Source: Apostichopus japonicus (taxonomy: Eukaryota > Echinodermata > Holothuroidea > Aspidochirotida > Stichopodidae). Taken from it: a stretch of 64,000 bases of DNA. A model generated the notes under the pieces. The model ran no database searches. It had not been told where the DNA came from and saw only the letters and a list, made by a program, of their open reading frames with translations. Positions 13,340 through 25,851 of the stretch are shown here, piece by piece. The stretch is from assembly GCF_037975245.1 (NCBI RefSeq), contig NC_092572.1, positions 32,833,989-32,897,988 on the forward strand, given 5' to 3'. Each line of letters opens with the position of its first letter. Within the stretch, counting starts at the first letter, position 1. A program made the position numbers and the translations under genes.

Positions 13340-14946
13340 ATGATGAACTTCTCACTGAGATGATCAGATGGATACAATGGACGACAGAGAAGATGACGAG
13401 AGTAGGGAAAGAGGGCAGTATTCAAAGATAGAACTCAGAACATCGTGGTTGGATCGACGTAATGCCCAAAATAAAGCAAAATATTGTTAAGCCCACAAAG
13501 CAGCATATTAGTTACCTCCCCCCCCCCACCCCGTCTTAGATGGGATATTTCTATCGTGTTGTTGATCGTGTAGAGATATCCATGAAAGTTTTGGAAATGC
13601 AGTTGTATGATGAACACATAAAATAAGAGACACAAGGGAGAATTAAATATAGTCTGGTAGAGATCTGTTAACAATGAAAAAATAATGAAATGTAATAAAC
13701 CCTGCACAGACGTTTTTCTTTCTAAAGTTAACCCGGTGTGTGTTTGTTTTTTGAAAGTTTTTACATGTGCAAATAATCAGTTTCGCAATAGTTGACTCTC
13801 TCTGTCCAACTTAGGCTGGGAAAATTTAGACCAGGAGGCGACGGCCTGTAAGTTATGAATGACTATAGTCTGTGTATTTAACCGATAGTCCCTGTGTGTC
13901 TATTAGACTAGTATAGGCAGAAACCCGCATGAGCTCGTCATTGCTTTGTCTCTATGTATTAGCTGGACTCAGACCTGGTTTGGGTTGCTCATATCTCTCT
14001 AGAACTCTGTTCAGACTCGAGACTACCATATACTCGAACCAAGTGGTTGTCGGACTCGGCTTGGAATCAGGAATAATTTGACTCAACTACATCAGAGCGT
14101 TTATTATACTATAACATACAAACGTATTGAATTGTTCTGATGGAAAGAGTAATAAAAACAATAGGAACCATGTGAGGGTACAAGGCCAGGATGTTGCATT
14201 TTCCTACTGTCAGCCCTTGAATATAATTATTAATTTGCCGGGTGGTAATTGTTTAGAACTCAACCACATTACCAGTTACTTTGAACACCCCACCTCTTCT
14301 CCCAATCTGGCCCAGGCTCCTTCAAGAACCTGTTTTATACACAGTAGTAATTATTCAAAAGACGAAAGAAATAATGCCAATATTTTAAACCATTATTAGT
14401 TCAGATTCACCGTTGCCATTTTTGTATCATAATGCTGCTGCTTATTCATAGTACTGTACATACAGAGGGTGGTACAAAACGACGTTTCTTGAAAATGAAA
14501 TAAAAACCTTAAATTTAACACCTTTAAGTTGACCTATCATGTAGTCATCTCTACTTTAATTTTCAAAGTAAGTTAAAGTACATCTAATTGATGAAATCTA
14601 CCTTAAAAATACACTTGTTTCTTTGTTTCAAAGTTAAAAACAGATCTGCCGTTTCATATGCTGGACCCACACATTCATATCAGTCACTTATATATACATT
14701 AAACTAAAAAATAATGAAATATAATCAATATAGATCCCTCATTACAACTGAAACTATTAGAACCGATTAAATTTACTGACTGTTGTATTACTGCGTACAG
14801 TGACGTCACAACGTAAAGATTCTAGAGATGAAATGTATGCATCGATATTTTCACCAATAAAACTTTTTTGACTGAAACGGTGTGAAAGAGAGACATTGCA
14901 AGCCCGATAGATTCATTTTGTTTGATAAGGATTTATCTGTCTGAAT

Positions 14947-14991
14947 ATTCTCTACTTTAAAATAGAGAATTTGTCTTGATTCACAAGACAA
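14947..14991. repeat. Pair of adjacent short hairpins
   Basis: ATTCTCTA at 14947-14954 pairs perfectly with TAGAGAAT at 14963-14970. TTGTCTTG at 14971-14978 pairs perfectly with CAAGACAA at 14984-14991. The two 8-bp stems abut with no spacer. They lie about 130 bp left of the 21-bp satellite. Function unknown. Confidence 0.6.
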
Positions 14992-15120
14992 TTACTTCTA
15001 CAATGAGAGCACATGTTAGGGGTCTTCATGCGGAGAAAGAAGGACAAGAATAATTAGGAAATAGGACGAAAGGGCTGGAGTACGAGCATGGCAGGGATAT
15101 TTCATTTAGTTTCATTCATT

Positions 15121-16533
15121 TGTACCAAACCTCCTATTATGTGTACCATACCTCATGTTATTTGTACCATACCTCATGTTATTTGTACCATACCTCATGT
15201 TATTTGTACCATACCTCGTGTTATTTGTAACATACCTCATGTTATTTGTACCATACCTCATGTTATTTGTAGCATACCTCATGTTATTTGTACCATACCA
15301 TATGTTATTTGTACCATACCTCATGTTATTTGTATTATACCTCATGTTATGTGTAACATACCTCATGTTATTTGTACCATACCTCATATTATTTGTACCG
15401 TACCTCATATTATTTGTACCGTACCTCATGTTTTTTGTACCATACCTCATGATATTTGTAACATGCCTCATGTTATTTGTACCATACCTCATATTATTTG
15501 TAACATACCTCATGTTATTTGTACCATACCTTATGTTATTTGTACCATACCTCATGTTATTTGTATTATACCTCATGTTATGTGTAACATACCTCATGTT
15601 ATTTGTCCCATACCTCATATTATTTGTACCGTACCCCATGTTATTTGTACCATACCAAATGTTTTTTGTACTATACCTCATGTTATTTGTAACATGCCTC
15701 ATGTTATTTGTACCATACCTCATGTTATTTGTAACATACCTCATGTTATTTGTACCATGCCTTATGTTATTTGTACCATACCTCATGTTATTTGTACCAT
15801 ACCTCATGTTATGTGTAACATACCTCATGTTATTTGTACCATACCTCATATTATTTGTACCGTACCTCATGTTATTTGTACCATACCTAATGTTTTGTAC
15901 CATACCTCATGTTATTTGTAACATACCTCATGTTATTTGTAACATACCTCATGTTATTTGTACTATACTTCATATTATTTGTACCGTACCTCGTGTTATT
16001 TGTACCGTACCTCATGCTATTTGTACCGTACCTCATGTTATTTGTACCATACCTTATGCTATTTGTACCATACCTCATAATAATTGTACCATACCTTATG
16101 TTATTTGTACTATACCTCATGTTATTTTTACCATACCTCATGTTATTTGTAACATACCTCATGTTATTTGCACTATACCTCATGTTATTTGTACTATACC
16201 TCATGTTATTTGTAACATACCTCATGTTATTTGTAACATACCTCATATTATGTGTAACATAACTCGTTTTATTTGTACCATACCTCATGTTATTTGTACC
16301 ATACCTCATATTATTTGTACCGTACCTCATGTTATCTGTACCTAACTCATATTATTTGCACCGTACCTCATGTTATTTGTACCATAACTTATGTTTTTTT
16401 GTACTATACCTCATGTTATTTGTAACATACCTCATGTTTTTTGTAACATACCTCATGTTATTTGCACTATACCTTATGTTATTTGTTCCATACCTCATGC
16501 TATTTGTAACATACCTCATGTTATTTGACCTAT
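15121..16533. repeat. 21-bp satellite array
   Basis: About 67 copies of a 21-bp unit with landmarks TTTGTACCATACC and TCATGTTA. Because 21 is divisible by three, every frame repeats as a heptad: TIPHVIC, VPYLMLF and YHTSCYL on the plus strand, and NNMRYGT on the minus strand. The consensus has stops only in the other two minus frames, so long overlapping open frames appear by construction. Common variants (GTAACATACC, GTACCGTACC, GTACTATACC) are interspersed with a partly repeated order. I infer non-coding satellite. Confidence 0.95.
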
Positions 16534-19500
16534 ACCTAGTCACAAGGGTTTCTTGTATTGTACGATACAAATATCCTGGACAAATAACTCCTCGTCGTTG
16601 ACAAATGAACGTTTTTTAAAATAATTATCGTTACTTCAGTATAGAAACCTAGCCTCTCCCCCCCCCCCCCACCCCTCCATTAGAATATTTAAGGAAGTTG
16701 TTTGCATGTTTGATATGTTCATTTATTAATAACAAATCAAACCAGAGAAAGATTACGATAATTAGGCAATACATGGCATTTTATGACAGATTGTGTTTAA
16801 TTGGGTTCAAATTTGCTATATTAGAATAATGTCCTACAGTGCGCCGTGTGATTGCATTAGTTACCACTTCATTAATGCGCACACATCTGTCTAAACATTT
16901 ACGATTATATAAGAGAGATTGAAAAAAACGCTTAGGATCATGATAAAATAGTGATGAAAACTTCGTAATATTCTCGAAGGGATTTTCTAACGAATATGAT
17001 GAGATTGACAGGTAGTAGACATTTGACAACATGTAACACTGCGCCCATTTCAAGAGTGTCGGCAAAATGGAGATCATATCATAGATTAACGCTCTGTCTT
17101 CTGTGACTTATATAACATACTAATGTATCATAGCTCTCTAGTCTGTCAGTTTGAAACAAATGCATTAAAAAAAAATCAACTGAATATTTATGTCAATATC
17201 TTAAAGTTAGAATATCAACTAGTTGAGTCTCTATAGCTATTCATACTGTAGCACTTTCATACATGTAAACAAACATGTCTTAGTCCGTAGCGACTGCAAT
17301 GGAATACCTATAACAATATACTATATGACTATGTGCTATGTCTGTTATACCAGACCATCTGTAAATCAGCTTAGTCTGTATTTCAGACAAATCCCTCTTA
17401 TGAAATCGTCAAAAGTGATATGTCAGTAATAGCATTACTTATACCATTTTGATCTCGAGGGAAAATTGGATCATCGTTAACGGTGTATCAGAAAGATAAA
17501 ATCAGATCATAAAATTCTCAAAATTATTATCTGTAATATTTACAGATCTTCCGTTAACTAATTCTTCCTTTAAGCGTCTTGATTGGACAATTCCTATTGT
17601 ATTGAGTATACATGATTTATTCATATGGAACACGCACTGCATCCATCACTTAAGGGTATTTTAGTTAAAGCCAATAGAAATTTATACAATCCTAATATCT
17701 TGCCAAAGAATGGAATAAAGCCATTCAGAATTGTTTGCTTTGCTTTTCTGTTAAGTTTATTCAAACAGAATCACTTTTTTTTCAGAAACACAAGTTTTCA
17801 AGTATTTATTAACCTTTTACTTTCGTATCTTTACGTTTATATTGATGTGCATATTTTTGTATTTCTTAGTCTTTGGTTCCCTTGTTTAAACATTTTATAT
17901 TTATTCTGGTGATAACGGAAATGAAATGAACAATATATTCGGCTTTTCTAATAGATTCGGTGGTTAGATATTTTTTACGGAAGCTCTAAGTGTACATGTT
18001 ATTTATACAACGATATAGCAATATTATACTAAGAATTAATAAACACTAGGCGATTAGGATTAAAGCAACTTCAGCCCAAAGTCTTACATGTATAAGAAGG
18101 TGAAGCTACTTATGAAATATGTACAGGTAATAGGTTTGATTTAAGTTCCGATGCTGATTTCCCATGAGTTCAATCATCTCTCCAATTTATAATTATCCAT
18201 GAAACAGATGAAAGCTTTTGAGCGCTATTTAATGACGATTAAGTTGATACTGTAAACGAAACCAGCTATGTTAATGCTACATTCGTTAAGTTAGTCTTGT
18301 CATCCAACCATTGCTGTACACAGATCATCCAGCTTCTCCAAAGGAAAATCTACTGCACATTTAAGATCTTTTAACAAAAAGCAGAAGCAATATACGGCAC
18401 GGGCTTAATATATACATATCCGTGACACAGTATCTTGAAGAATAAAAAAAACACAGATTCATGTGCATTATCTTCCGTTAAAAGAATGAGAAGGACTTGA
18501 AAACATAATGTTACTTCGGTCCACCAGGGAAGATTAAAGTAAGTTTTGTAACAACAAATATCTATGGCACTAAATATTTGGGACACAAAATTATCTAAAT
18601 CTGGTTAAAAGACAAATAATTCTCTGATTAGGAGCAGTCACGTGATTGTTCTAGATATCTTAGTTAGTTGCAGGGTATCCAATAATTCTGCAAGTATTGC
18701 ACGGTTTGGTCAAAGTTACAACCAATGACGTACTAGGCAGCTTTATTTAATGGAAGATCAACTTCTCCTAACACCAGAGAAAACGAAAAATTGAACATAA
18801 CCAGTGTAAACCGGGGAGCTATACAAATACAAATATGCAAGAGCAGCCACAGTAAGCTACAGGGTCGGCTAAATGGACTGTTTATACGACAACTGTATGT
18901 ATGTGCTATGATCAGGGACTTAGCTAAGGTCTGGTGATTGGAGGGGTGTAGTGGCTGAAATTCAAACTGGATGCATGGGTTTTTAAGCCAGAAAATTCCG
19001 ACTGCTGCCTTGCAAACCCACACCCACCCCGGCTTATCGTTAACAATACGGTCAGTGTCAGTCAGACACCCCATCTTTCGCGACTGCACTTTTGTTCCGA
19101 ACATTTTTCGACACTTTTAGGAAGCATTTGAAAACTTATATTTTTAGGCTTGAGTATGGGCATAAATCTAATTCATTGTTTTATTCACATTACTGTGCCC
19201 AGTTTTTTGTATACTTTAATATTTTATGTTCTTTATTGTGGTTTATAACCCGGTCTTATTTCATTTTTTACTTTCATTGCTGTTGTTATTACTTTTAGGT
19301 TTTCATACATTTGGTAATTTTACATTCCAGGTATTGGTTCTTTTGTACAGTGCTCTTGTGTATGTTTTATTTCATGATAACAGCACTTTAATATAAGGTA
19401 TTTTTTTTCATATTATGATTATACATTTGTACCACTCACTTCATTAACTTATTAATCATTCTGGTTTAGCAAGTAAGCAACTGAGCATAAGTTATCTGCT

Positions 19501-22500
19501 GAAGGCTACATAGAATACTAACTACAAAAGCTATTTTCATGTAACAAAGGGGAAAACTGTTTTTTTTTATCCAACAAATTATATTCGACAAAACAGTGAA
19601 TTACCAAAAAATAATGTGCTTTTTCCTAGCTCGCTTAATATATATATTTTTTTGAGAGGGGGGGGGGGGGGTCGGCCGGGCTGTTTATCACTAATATGAA
19701 CAATCTGTCTACCATCTTCGTCAAGGACCAATAGAGCGCTTAGAAATAAGTATAAAAACATACTGTAAAAACATACAGTTTTCAGTGGTTGTGGTTCTCA
19801 CGTAGGCCTATAGATATAAATTCGATATGGACAAATTCGGAGGTGATATACGCCAACCTGTATTAACTAATAACCTGATAGTTAACTCTGCTCTAAGATG
19901 AATAGACAAAGTTCGCAGATAAAACAACTGCAACCGTGACTAAAACTAGTACTGTTTTCGTGGCATCCATACGCATATAGAATAGCTGTAAACGGCGCCA
20001 ATATTCAATTTTCGTTAGTCTGACTCTGCCAATGGGAAACCGTAGCCGGAAAATATCCCTAGGGCGGGGAGGATGCAGTTAAGGAACATACTAAGTATCG
20101 CCCACATGTTAAATATACCAAATTATTTACCCAATAATTTTTAAAGATAGTGCAACCTTGAAAAATGAAGGAAATCATCAAGAAGTTAAATTTTAGGCCA
20201 ATTCCCGAATACCCTTTTTCACTGCTCATTGATGTAAATCTCATGCTTTTTAAAAAAAAAATAATGGTCATTACTTCTGAGGAAGATGGTTGTCTACTCC
20301 TATACAATATTATGTGGCCCGATTCCGCGAACAAAAATAACCACTGAGCTTGTATAAAATATTTTCTAGTCTAAATTCGGCCAAAATAGTCTTACACCTA
20401 TCGTCTACATTAATTGTATACCATGGAGACAATATATATACTGAACTTACTTGAAGCTATCGAACTTTTCATATTTAGCAGTGTAATAATTATTTATAGG
20501 AAGCGTGTATCACGTACGATTGCTAGCTTAGCTTCATGACATGCTGTTCGTGACGAATCATCGTTGTCGTCGTCGTTGTGCATGAGATTCGTGACTCTCC
20601 ATCGAGTGAGGTTAGGTAGGCTACATGCATTTTATTACGCAGTGGCCAACTGTAGGCTGGTAATAGGCTATAGGCAACATTTAGCTAATTGCATCTGCCA
20701 AACTAAGTAGCTGAATCAGTAGGCCCTACTGTTGCTACGATTAAAATCGAGTTAACGGAGCTGACGAGTATTCAAGATCAAAAGAGCACTGACAAAATAC
20801 CATGCAAAAACTCAACAGTTTCTTAACATTTTTTCGACACTGAAATGGGGGGGGGGGGGCAGTTGCTTCCACTGCTCCCCACGGCTACGTCCCTGATATA
20901 TACTGAATTTACTTGCAGCAAGCGAACAGGGTCAACCCACCCAATAGCAAAGTTAGTACATAAATAAACCGAATTGAAGCTGGCGAAGGTTTTTTTTTTT
21001 AGAGTATTCAAAATCATACTAAGTTTTGTATTGTGGAGTATATAAGGATCGCGAGATCCAATATCTCAAAGTGGCAAAGAAATTGTAGTAAATATGACAG
21101 ATTTAAGGTCAATTTTGACAGAAATTTTTCAATTATTAGGTCATTCACAATCACAGGAATAAATGAATATAGGCCTAGGTAAATTCAGAATGCGACAGTC
21201 GAAAATTCCGACTGTCGCACTCCAATTTTTCATCGTCAGTTTTACCAAGTTGGCGGGGGAGGTGAGACACTCCACACCCCCATCTAGCGACGTCCCTGGC
21301 TATGATGAGCATTAGCCCCGAAATTAAATGAACATAAACAAGAAAGGTGCAACATGATTGACAACATTCTACGGTCTCATATTTAATGTACATCGAGACG
21401 GCGAAGTAAAAGCGGGATATTTTCAGTACATTCCTTAAAGCAGTTTAGGTGAACAAATTATTTGATTAAGATATTTGTTAATGTCATTGATTTCTACTAC
21501 AGCTAAGTTTTGTTTCAGAAGAATAATACCAATGTTTCACGAGGATGTATAGTGGTATGTTGGGAACGTTTAGCAACGACGGTTATGTCAATTATGATGT
21601 TTCAAAATCGTACAACCTATTAGTGTTCTACTAAATATTGAATGATATAATCGGTTGTTAATTATCATACCGATGCTCGTAAATTACTTACAGAATTTTA
21701 TCTCAAAAATTATATTTTAAAGATATGTATTTCTGTTCACTTCCAGATTTTCAAAAGTTTGTTTCTACGTTTGGAATAAACGTGATACAAAAGTTAATGT
21801 GAGTTGTTCCTCTATTATTTGGCGCCCTCAACTCTCCACCCAATCCTAGACACTAATGATCAGGAATGATTGAGGCTGGAATGTCCAAGTGTCGCAACAA
21901 CATATCTTAAACACTTTTAAGATAATTATTAAAATACAATTACCGGATGACAATTTAGGAATATTTAAAACAGATTACCAGTTACTGACTACATCGTAGT
22001 TGGAGCAACTCCATGCACTCCCCCCCCCCCCCCCTTTGGATCCTGACTGCTTCAAAATCGTCTAATGTATGTATTTTTGTGTCTATTCAATACACGCTGG
22101 AAATAATACGAATATTTGTCTTATATTCATATTTTATCAAATGATTGCATGTGTTTTGGTTACCATGGTATCCGTACAACAAAACAACGAAGCGGATTGA
22201 AGTATATGCATACTACTACAGAGTTTCTTTCTATTTCCCTATTTTAATTTATTAGCAAGGTATAGTGCTATCATGGATATTTCTAGCTTCTGCACTTTGT
22301 GTTGTTTTTGCTACAATCTGCTGGTAGCAAACTTAACCGCAAAAGGGGAGATAAGGACCTTGAAAACATGATACTTTATTTTACCAAAATCACGCCAGGA
22401 AAGACGAGAGTTAGCTCTCTACACCCCCCCCCCCCACCCCATGGAAGTAGGAGCGGGAAGATGTCTGAAAGTTCTTTCTTTACAGCAAAACTTCTAATAT

Positions 22501-22886
22501 TACCGACAACACGTAAACTGCACAGATAATGTACAGGTACCTCTATATTGATTTATTTACATTTATTGGGGACTGAAAACAGAGCTAGGGCAGCATAACG
22601 CAAACAAGCAGACCAGACTTGCATTATGAGCAATAGCTGAATGTAAGGTGAACAATCTATTATTACCTGCCATTGACCGGTTTGTAGATTCAGACGATAC
22701 GTTCCATAATTGAGAATATTCCAAACTGATGAAAAACATAAAAGAGAGATATGTAAATGATAAGTGCATACTTAATCTTTATTGGTCTCGAATGAAATCA
22801 TTAATATATTCACCGAATTTATGTTGGTTCTCGATGATAACTTCATATCAGCGGAGTAATCAATTTGGTTGATTCCTTAATTTTGA
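16534..22886. other. AT-rich DNA, no recognised gene
   Basis: No supported exon is visible. Poly-G/C runs occur near 16658, 19660, 20847 and 22020. Segments near 18960, 20860 and 21180-21300 share the wording GAAAATTCCGACTG or GACGTCCCTGG / CTACGTCCCTG, suggesting fragments of one dispersed repeat family. Confidence 0.4.
21191..21219. repeat. Perfect 11-bp stem hairpin
   Basis: TGCGACAGTCG at 21191-21201 is the exact inverse of CGACTGTCGCA at 21209-21219, with a 7-nt loop. It sits inside a segment resembling a dispersed repeat with a CACACCCCC run, so it may be part of a foldback transposon end. Confidence 0.7.
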
Positions 22887-23140
22887 TCTTATCAGTTTAC
22901 TACCATTATCATTTCAGTACAGTGTAGCTGATCAGTTTATAATCATGATATCTCAGTAAGCTTACCGATCAGTTTACTATTATTATCATCTCGGTAGTGT
23001 AGCTGATCAGTTTATAATCATGATATCTCAGTAAGCTTACCGATCAGTTTACTATCATTATCATCTCGATAGTGTAGCTGATCAGTTTACATCATGATAT
23101 CTCAGTATAAGATTACCGATCAGTTTACTATCAATAATCC
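22887..23140. repeat. 75-bp tandem repeat, about 3.3 copies
   Basis: The landmark GTGTAGCTGATCAGTTTA has its GATCAG at 22930, 23005 and 23080, an exact 75-bp period. Each unit also holds TGATATCTCAGTA and a second CGATCAGTTTACTAT, so GATCAGTTTA occurs twice per unit. Copies are very similar to each other, so the expansion is young. Confidence 0.9.
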
Positions 23141-25773
23141 TTCATGAAACATGTGAAACAACTAAAATAGGAACGAATATTGGACTAAATTAAGAAATCA
23201 ATTCATGATAGTTGAGTATTCGATGCTCAGATAAAGAATAATAATCCATGAGATGATGAACTGATCAGAGAACACCCAACATCAGTGACGTCATCACACA
23301 TCTCGAGAGACATAATAAAACACTGCTTAAAAACAATTGGAAAAAGAAGAAAACGGGATTTTGTTTGAATAGCTAAGTTAAGTTAAATTATATATTTAAA
23401 AAAAATAAACAAAAATTTTTCATAACCACGTAGCCAGTCTCCATGTAAGAGGACTGCTTGATCTGAGAGCAATCCAGTTCGGTAAAGGAAGGTTTATTGT
23501 TTTACACACAGGGTTCCTTTGTTTAATGTTATTTTAACTCTAATAAATCATAGTTGTAGGCACAAGGTACCGGTGACAACTGATACCTCGCTTTGCTAAG
23601 TAGAGAGTGATGGGGTTGTGGGGAGGGGGTGGGGAGGAGGAATAAGTTATGAGAGTGCCCGAAAAATGAAATTATAAATTTAAGTTTTATACACTTAGTT
23701 ACTCGTCCAAATATCAACGTTTTCGAAAATAAATAATGCACGACTTATGTGACTTCGACTACATCTTCTCTGAATCTCTCGCTAAGCTGTTCCTCACGAG
23801 ATAATTTAGTAAACACACATCTGTCAACAGTAGTCAAATATTTACTGGTTCGGGCAAATGTGTTGTTTACACTAACTACTTATGTCTTTGAGATTGAGCA
23901 ATGATGACATCATCAGCAGTGACGTCACTCCACCATTAACAATGGGAATCTCGATGTGTCTTTTAAACACATAATAATGAACGAGGGTACAATGTGTACG
24001 AGTCTGAGAAATAATGTTGAGAGGTGGAGATAGAGAGGTTTGTATGTATGTACATTACTCTTAATTCATTTAAATAATGCATTTAGGTAGAATATTAGTA
24101 TATAGATATGTTATTGTACAGGGAAATGAAACATTTGATTGCTCGTGATGTTTGTGAAACTATCCCGGTTATCTAGATATTCAGTTTTACAATATCCTAA
24201 ATCTATGCTTTTTTGCGCACAAAGAAACGTCTCATGTCGGTAATCTGACCTAGTTTCGAATGAGGTGTAACAGAAGTGTTAGACACCACCATCGATCCCA
24301 GAAAATACACACACAGCTTGCTACCGTGGGTAATTAGACACTAGTGTACAATCAATTACATACAGCTACGGTTAATACCCACAACACAGTGTACATAGCA
24401 GCGTGGACATCTCAGGTCTAGATCAAAGATAACAGTGTACCACGTTTCATTACTGTCTGTATTGAGTAGCGAAAAGAAGAAAACGTCATTTGCAAGCAAC
24501 GGAAACTTAACTTTTCAGAGCGCGGCACGCGGTTTAGGGCGAGTCTTCAATGCCTTTAAGGTAAATTAAATGATGACGTAGGCTTCTCAGTGCACTCCTT
24601 AATGTTAAATGTTATCCAGTTTTAAAAATTATTATGACTCAACTTTAATATGAATATTTTTAATAGCTGACATACAATATCTAAATTTGTCAATGACAAA
24701 TTTGTAATAGTCTGATATGTCATTCGACGTCATAGGTATTGTTTTATTTATTATTGTATATTCTGTGGTGCATCTGTAGGAGCTGACCTAATAACCTGTG
24801 TGTCAGACTAAGTAGTCCAGTTAGTTTACGAGCCTCCAGTAATTAAATGAGAATTTATTGAATTTAACATTGTATAAAAATACAACCTGGACTTATAGCA
24901 GTGACTTTATCGATCTAATAAAATATATCAAAATTAAACTTCTACTTTTATTTACACAAACAACCTGAGAGTTGATGTGGATGTGTCCCTATACAGGCTA
25001 CCTCAGTATGAATATATTTGTCTTGGTGGTTCAGCTTGTTGTGCGCATGTCTGCTCGAGTACTTACTGCGACGCTTATTATGCGTTTATTTGTTCAGGTA
25101 TTGGTGACGCAAGACAGGATCCAATAAAATGTTATTATATCGATTAATTTGAAATCAATGAAAACCTGCGATATATGTAGCTTAATTAGCATATCAGCAC
25201 ATACTTAATTTGTTGTTGAATAATCATGGTAAGACTTCCAACTAGTATTGTACCTTTGATGTAAGCAGACGTACTTCAGAACATTCATATACAAATCATT
25301 GCACCAGTTACTTGATCCTATTTCGCTGGTAATAAATAAACCACAAACATGGATGCCTTAACTATCCCTAGCATGCTACGTTAATTAAATGCGATATATT
25401 CAAATGGAATATATGCCTTAAATATTTGAAGGCTTACTTAAATAACTTGTTTAATTCTTCAACACGTGTTATGTATACACTGTCATATACAGTATCTGGA
25501 ATATTATTATGTTCATGAACTCTTACACACAACATACGGAGTACTTTCCAGTCCTGATTGCCCACATACTTTGTGATATTTTATGATAGCTTGCTCTTAA
25601 TGCATTATTCGGAAATGTAGGACTATAATATTTTGAATAATTTAGAAGAGAGTATATTCCAGATATGCTCCACATAGTGTACATTTATATTATTGATAAC
25701 AACCTACTCTCAAAGCGTCCATGTATTAATATTCTTTAACCATACTTTTAATGTACTGACGTCATTTCTTTAC
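23141..25773. other. AT-rich DNA, no recognised gene
   Basis: No supported exon is visible. It contains two TGACGTCA sites (23286, 23920) and a near-perfect palindrome at 24683-24703 (AAATTTGTCA, one base, TGACAAATTT). Confidence 0.4.
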
Positions 25774-25851
25774 CTTTGACATTTCTTGATTTCAATGATG
25801 ACGGGATCGATGTGACTGGAATAGTGTCTGGTAGAATATATCCTACTGCTC
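25774..25851 (-). CDS. Candidate 78-nt exon, minus strand
   Basis: On the minus strand, GATTTCATTTTAG precedes 25851 and CAAAG/GTAAAG follows at 25774. The upstream LRR exon (30910-31118) ends two bases into a codon. Entered in that phase, this exon completes Gln and then reads SSRIYSTRHYSS, HIDPVIIEIKKCQ without a stop, and again ends in phase 2. That phase match supports joining, but the residues do not fit an LRR consensus and one other frame is also open. It could be a variable 3' exon of the NLR-like gene or a false pair of sites. Confidence 0.35.

Noticed and set aside
15088-16345. Overlapping long frames of VICTIPH, MLFVPYL and NNMRYGT heptads
   Set aside because: All arise from the same 21-bp satellite; no codon-level constraint distinguishes one frame.
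18733-19104. 123-codon minus-strand open frame
   Set aside because: Lies in a segment resembling dispersed-repeat fragments (GAAAATTCCGACTG) and shows no recognisable domain.
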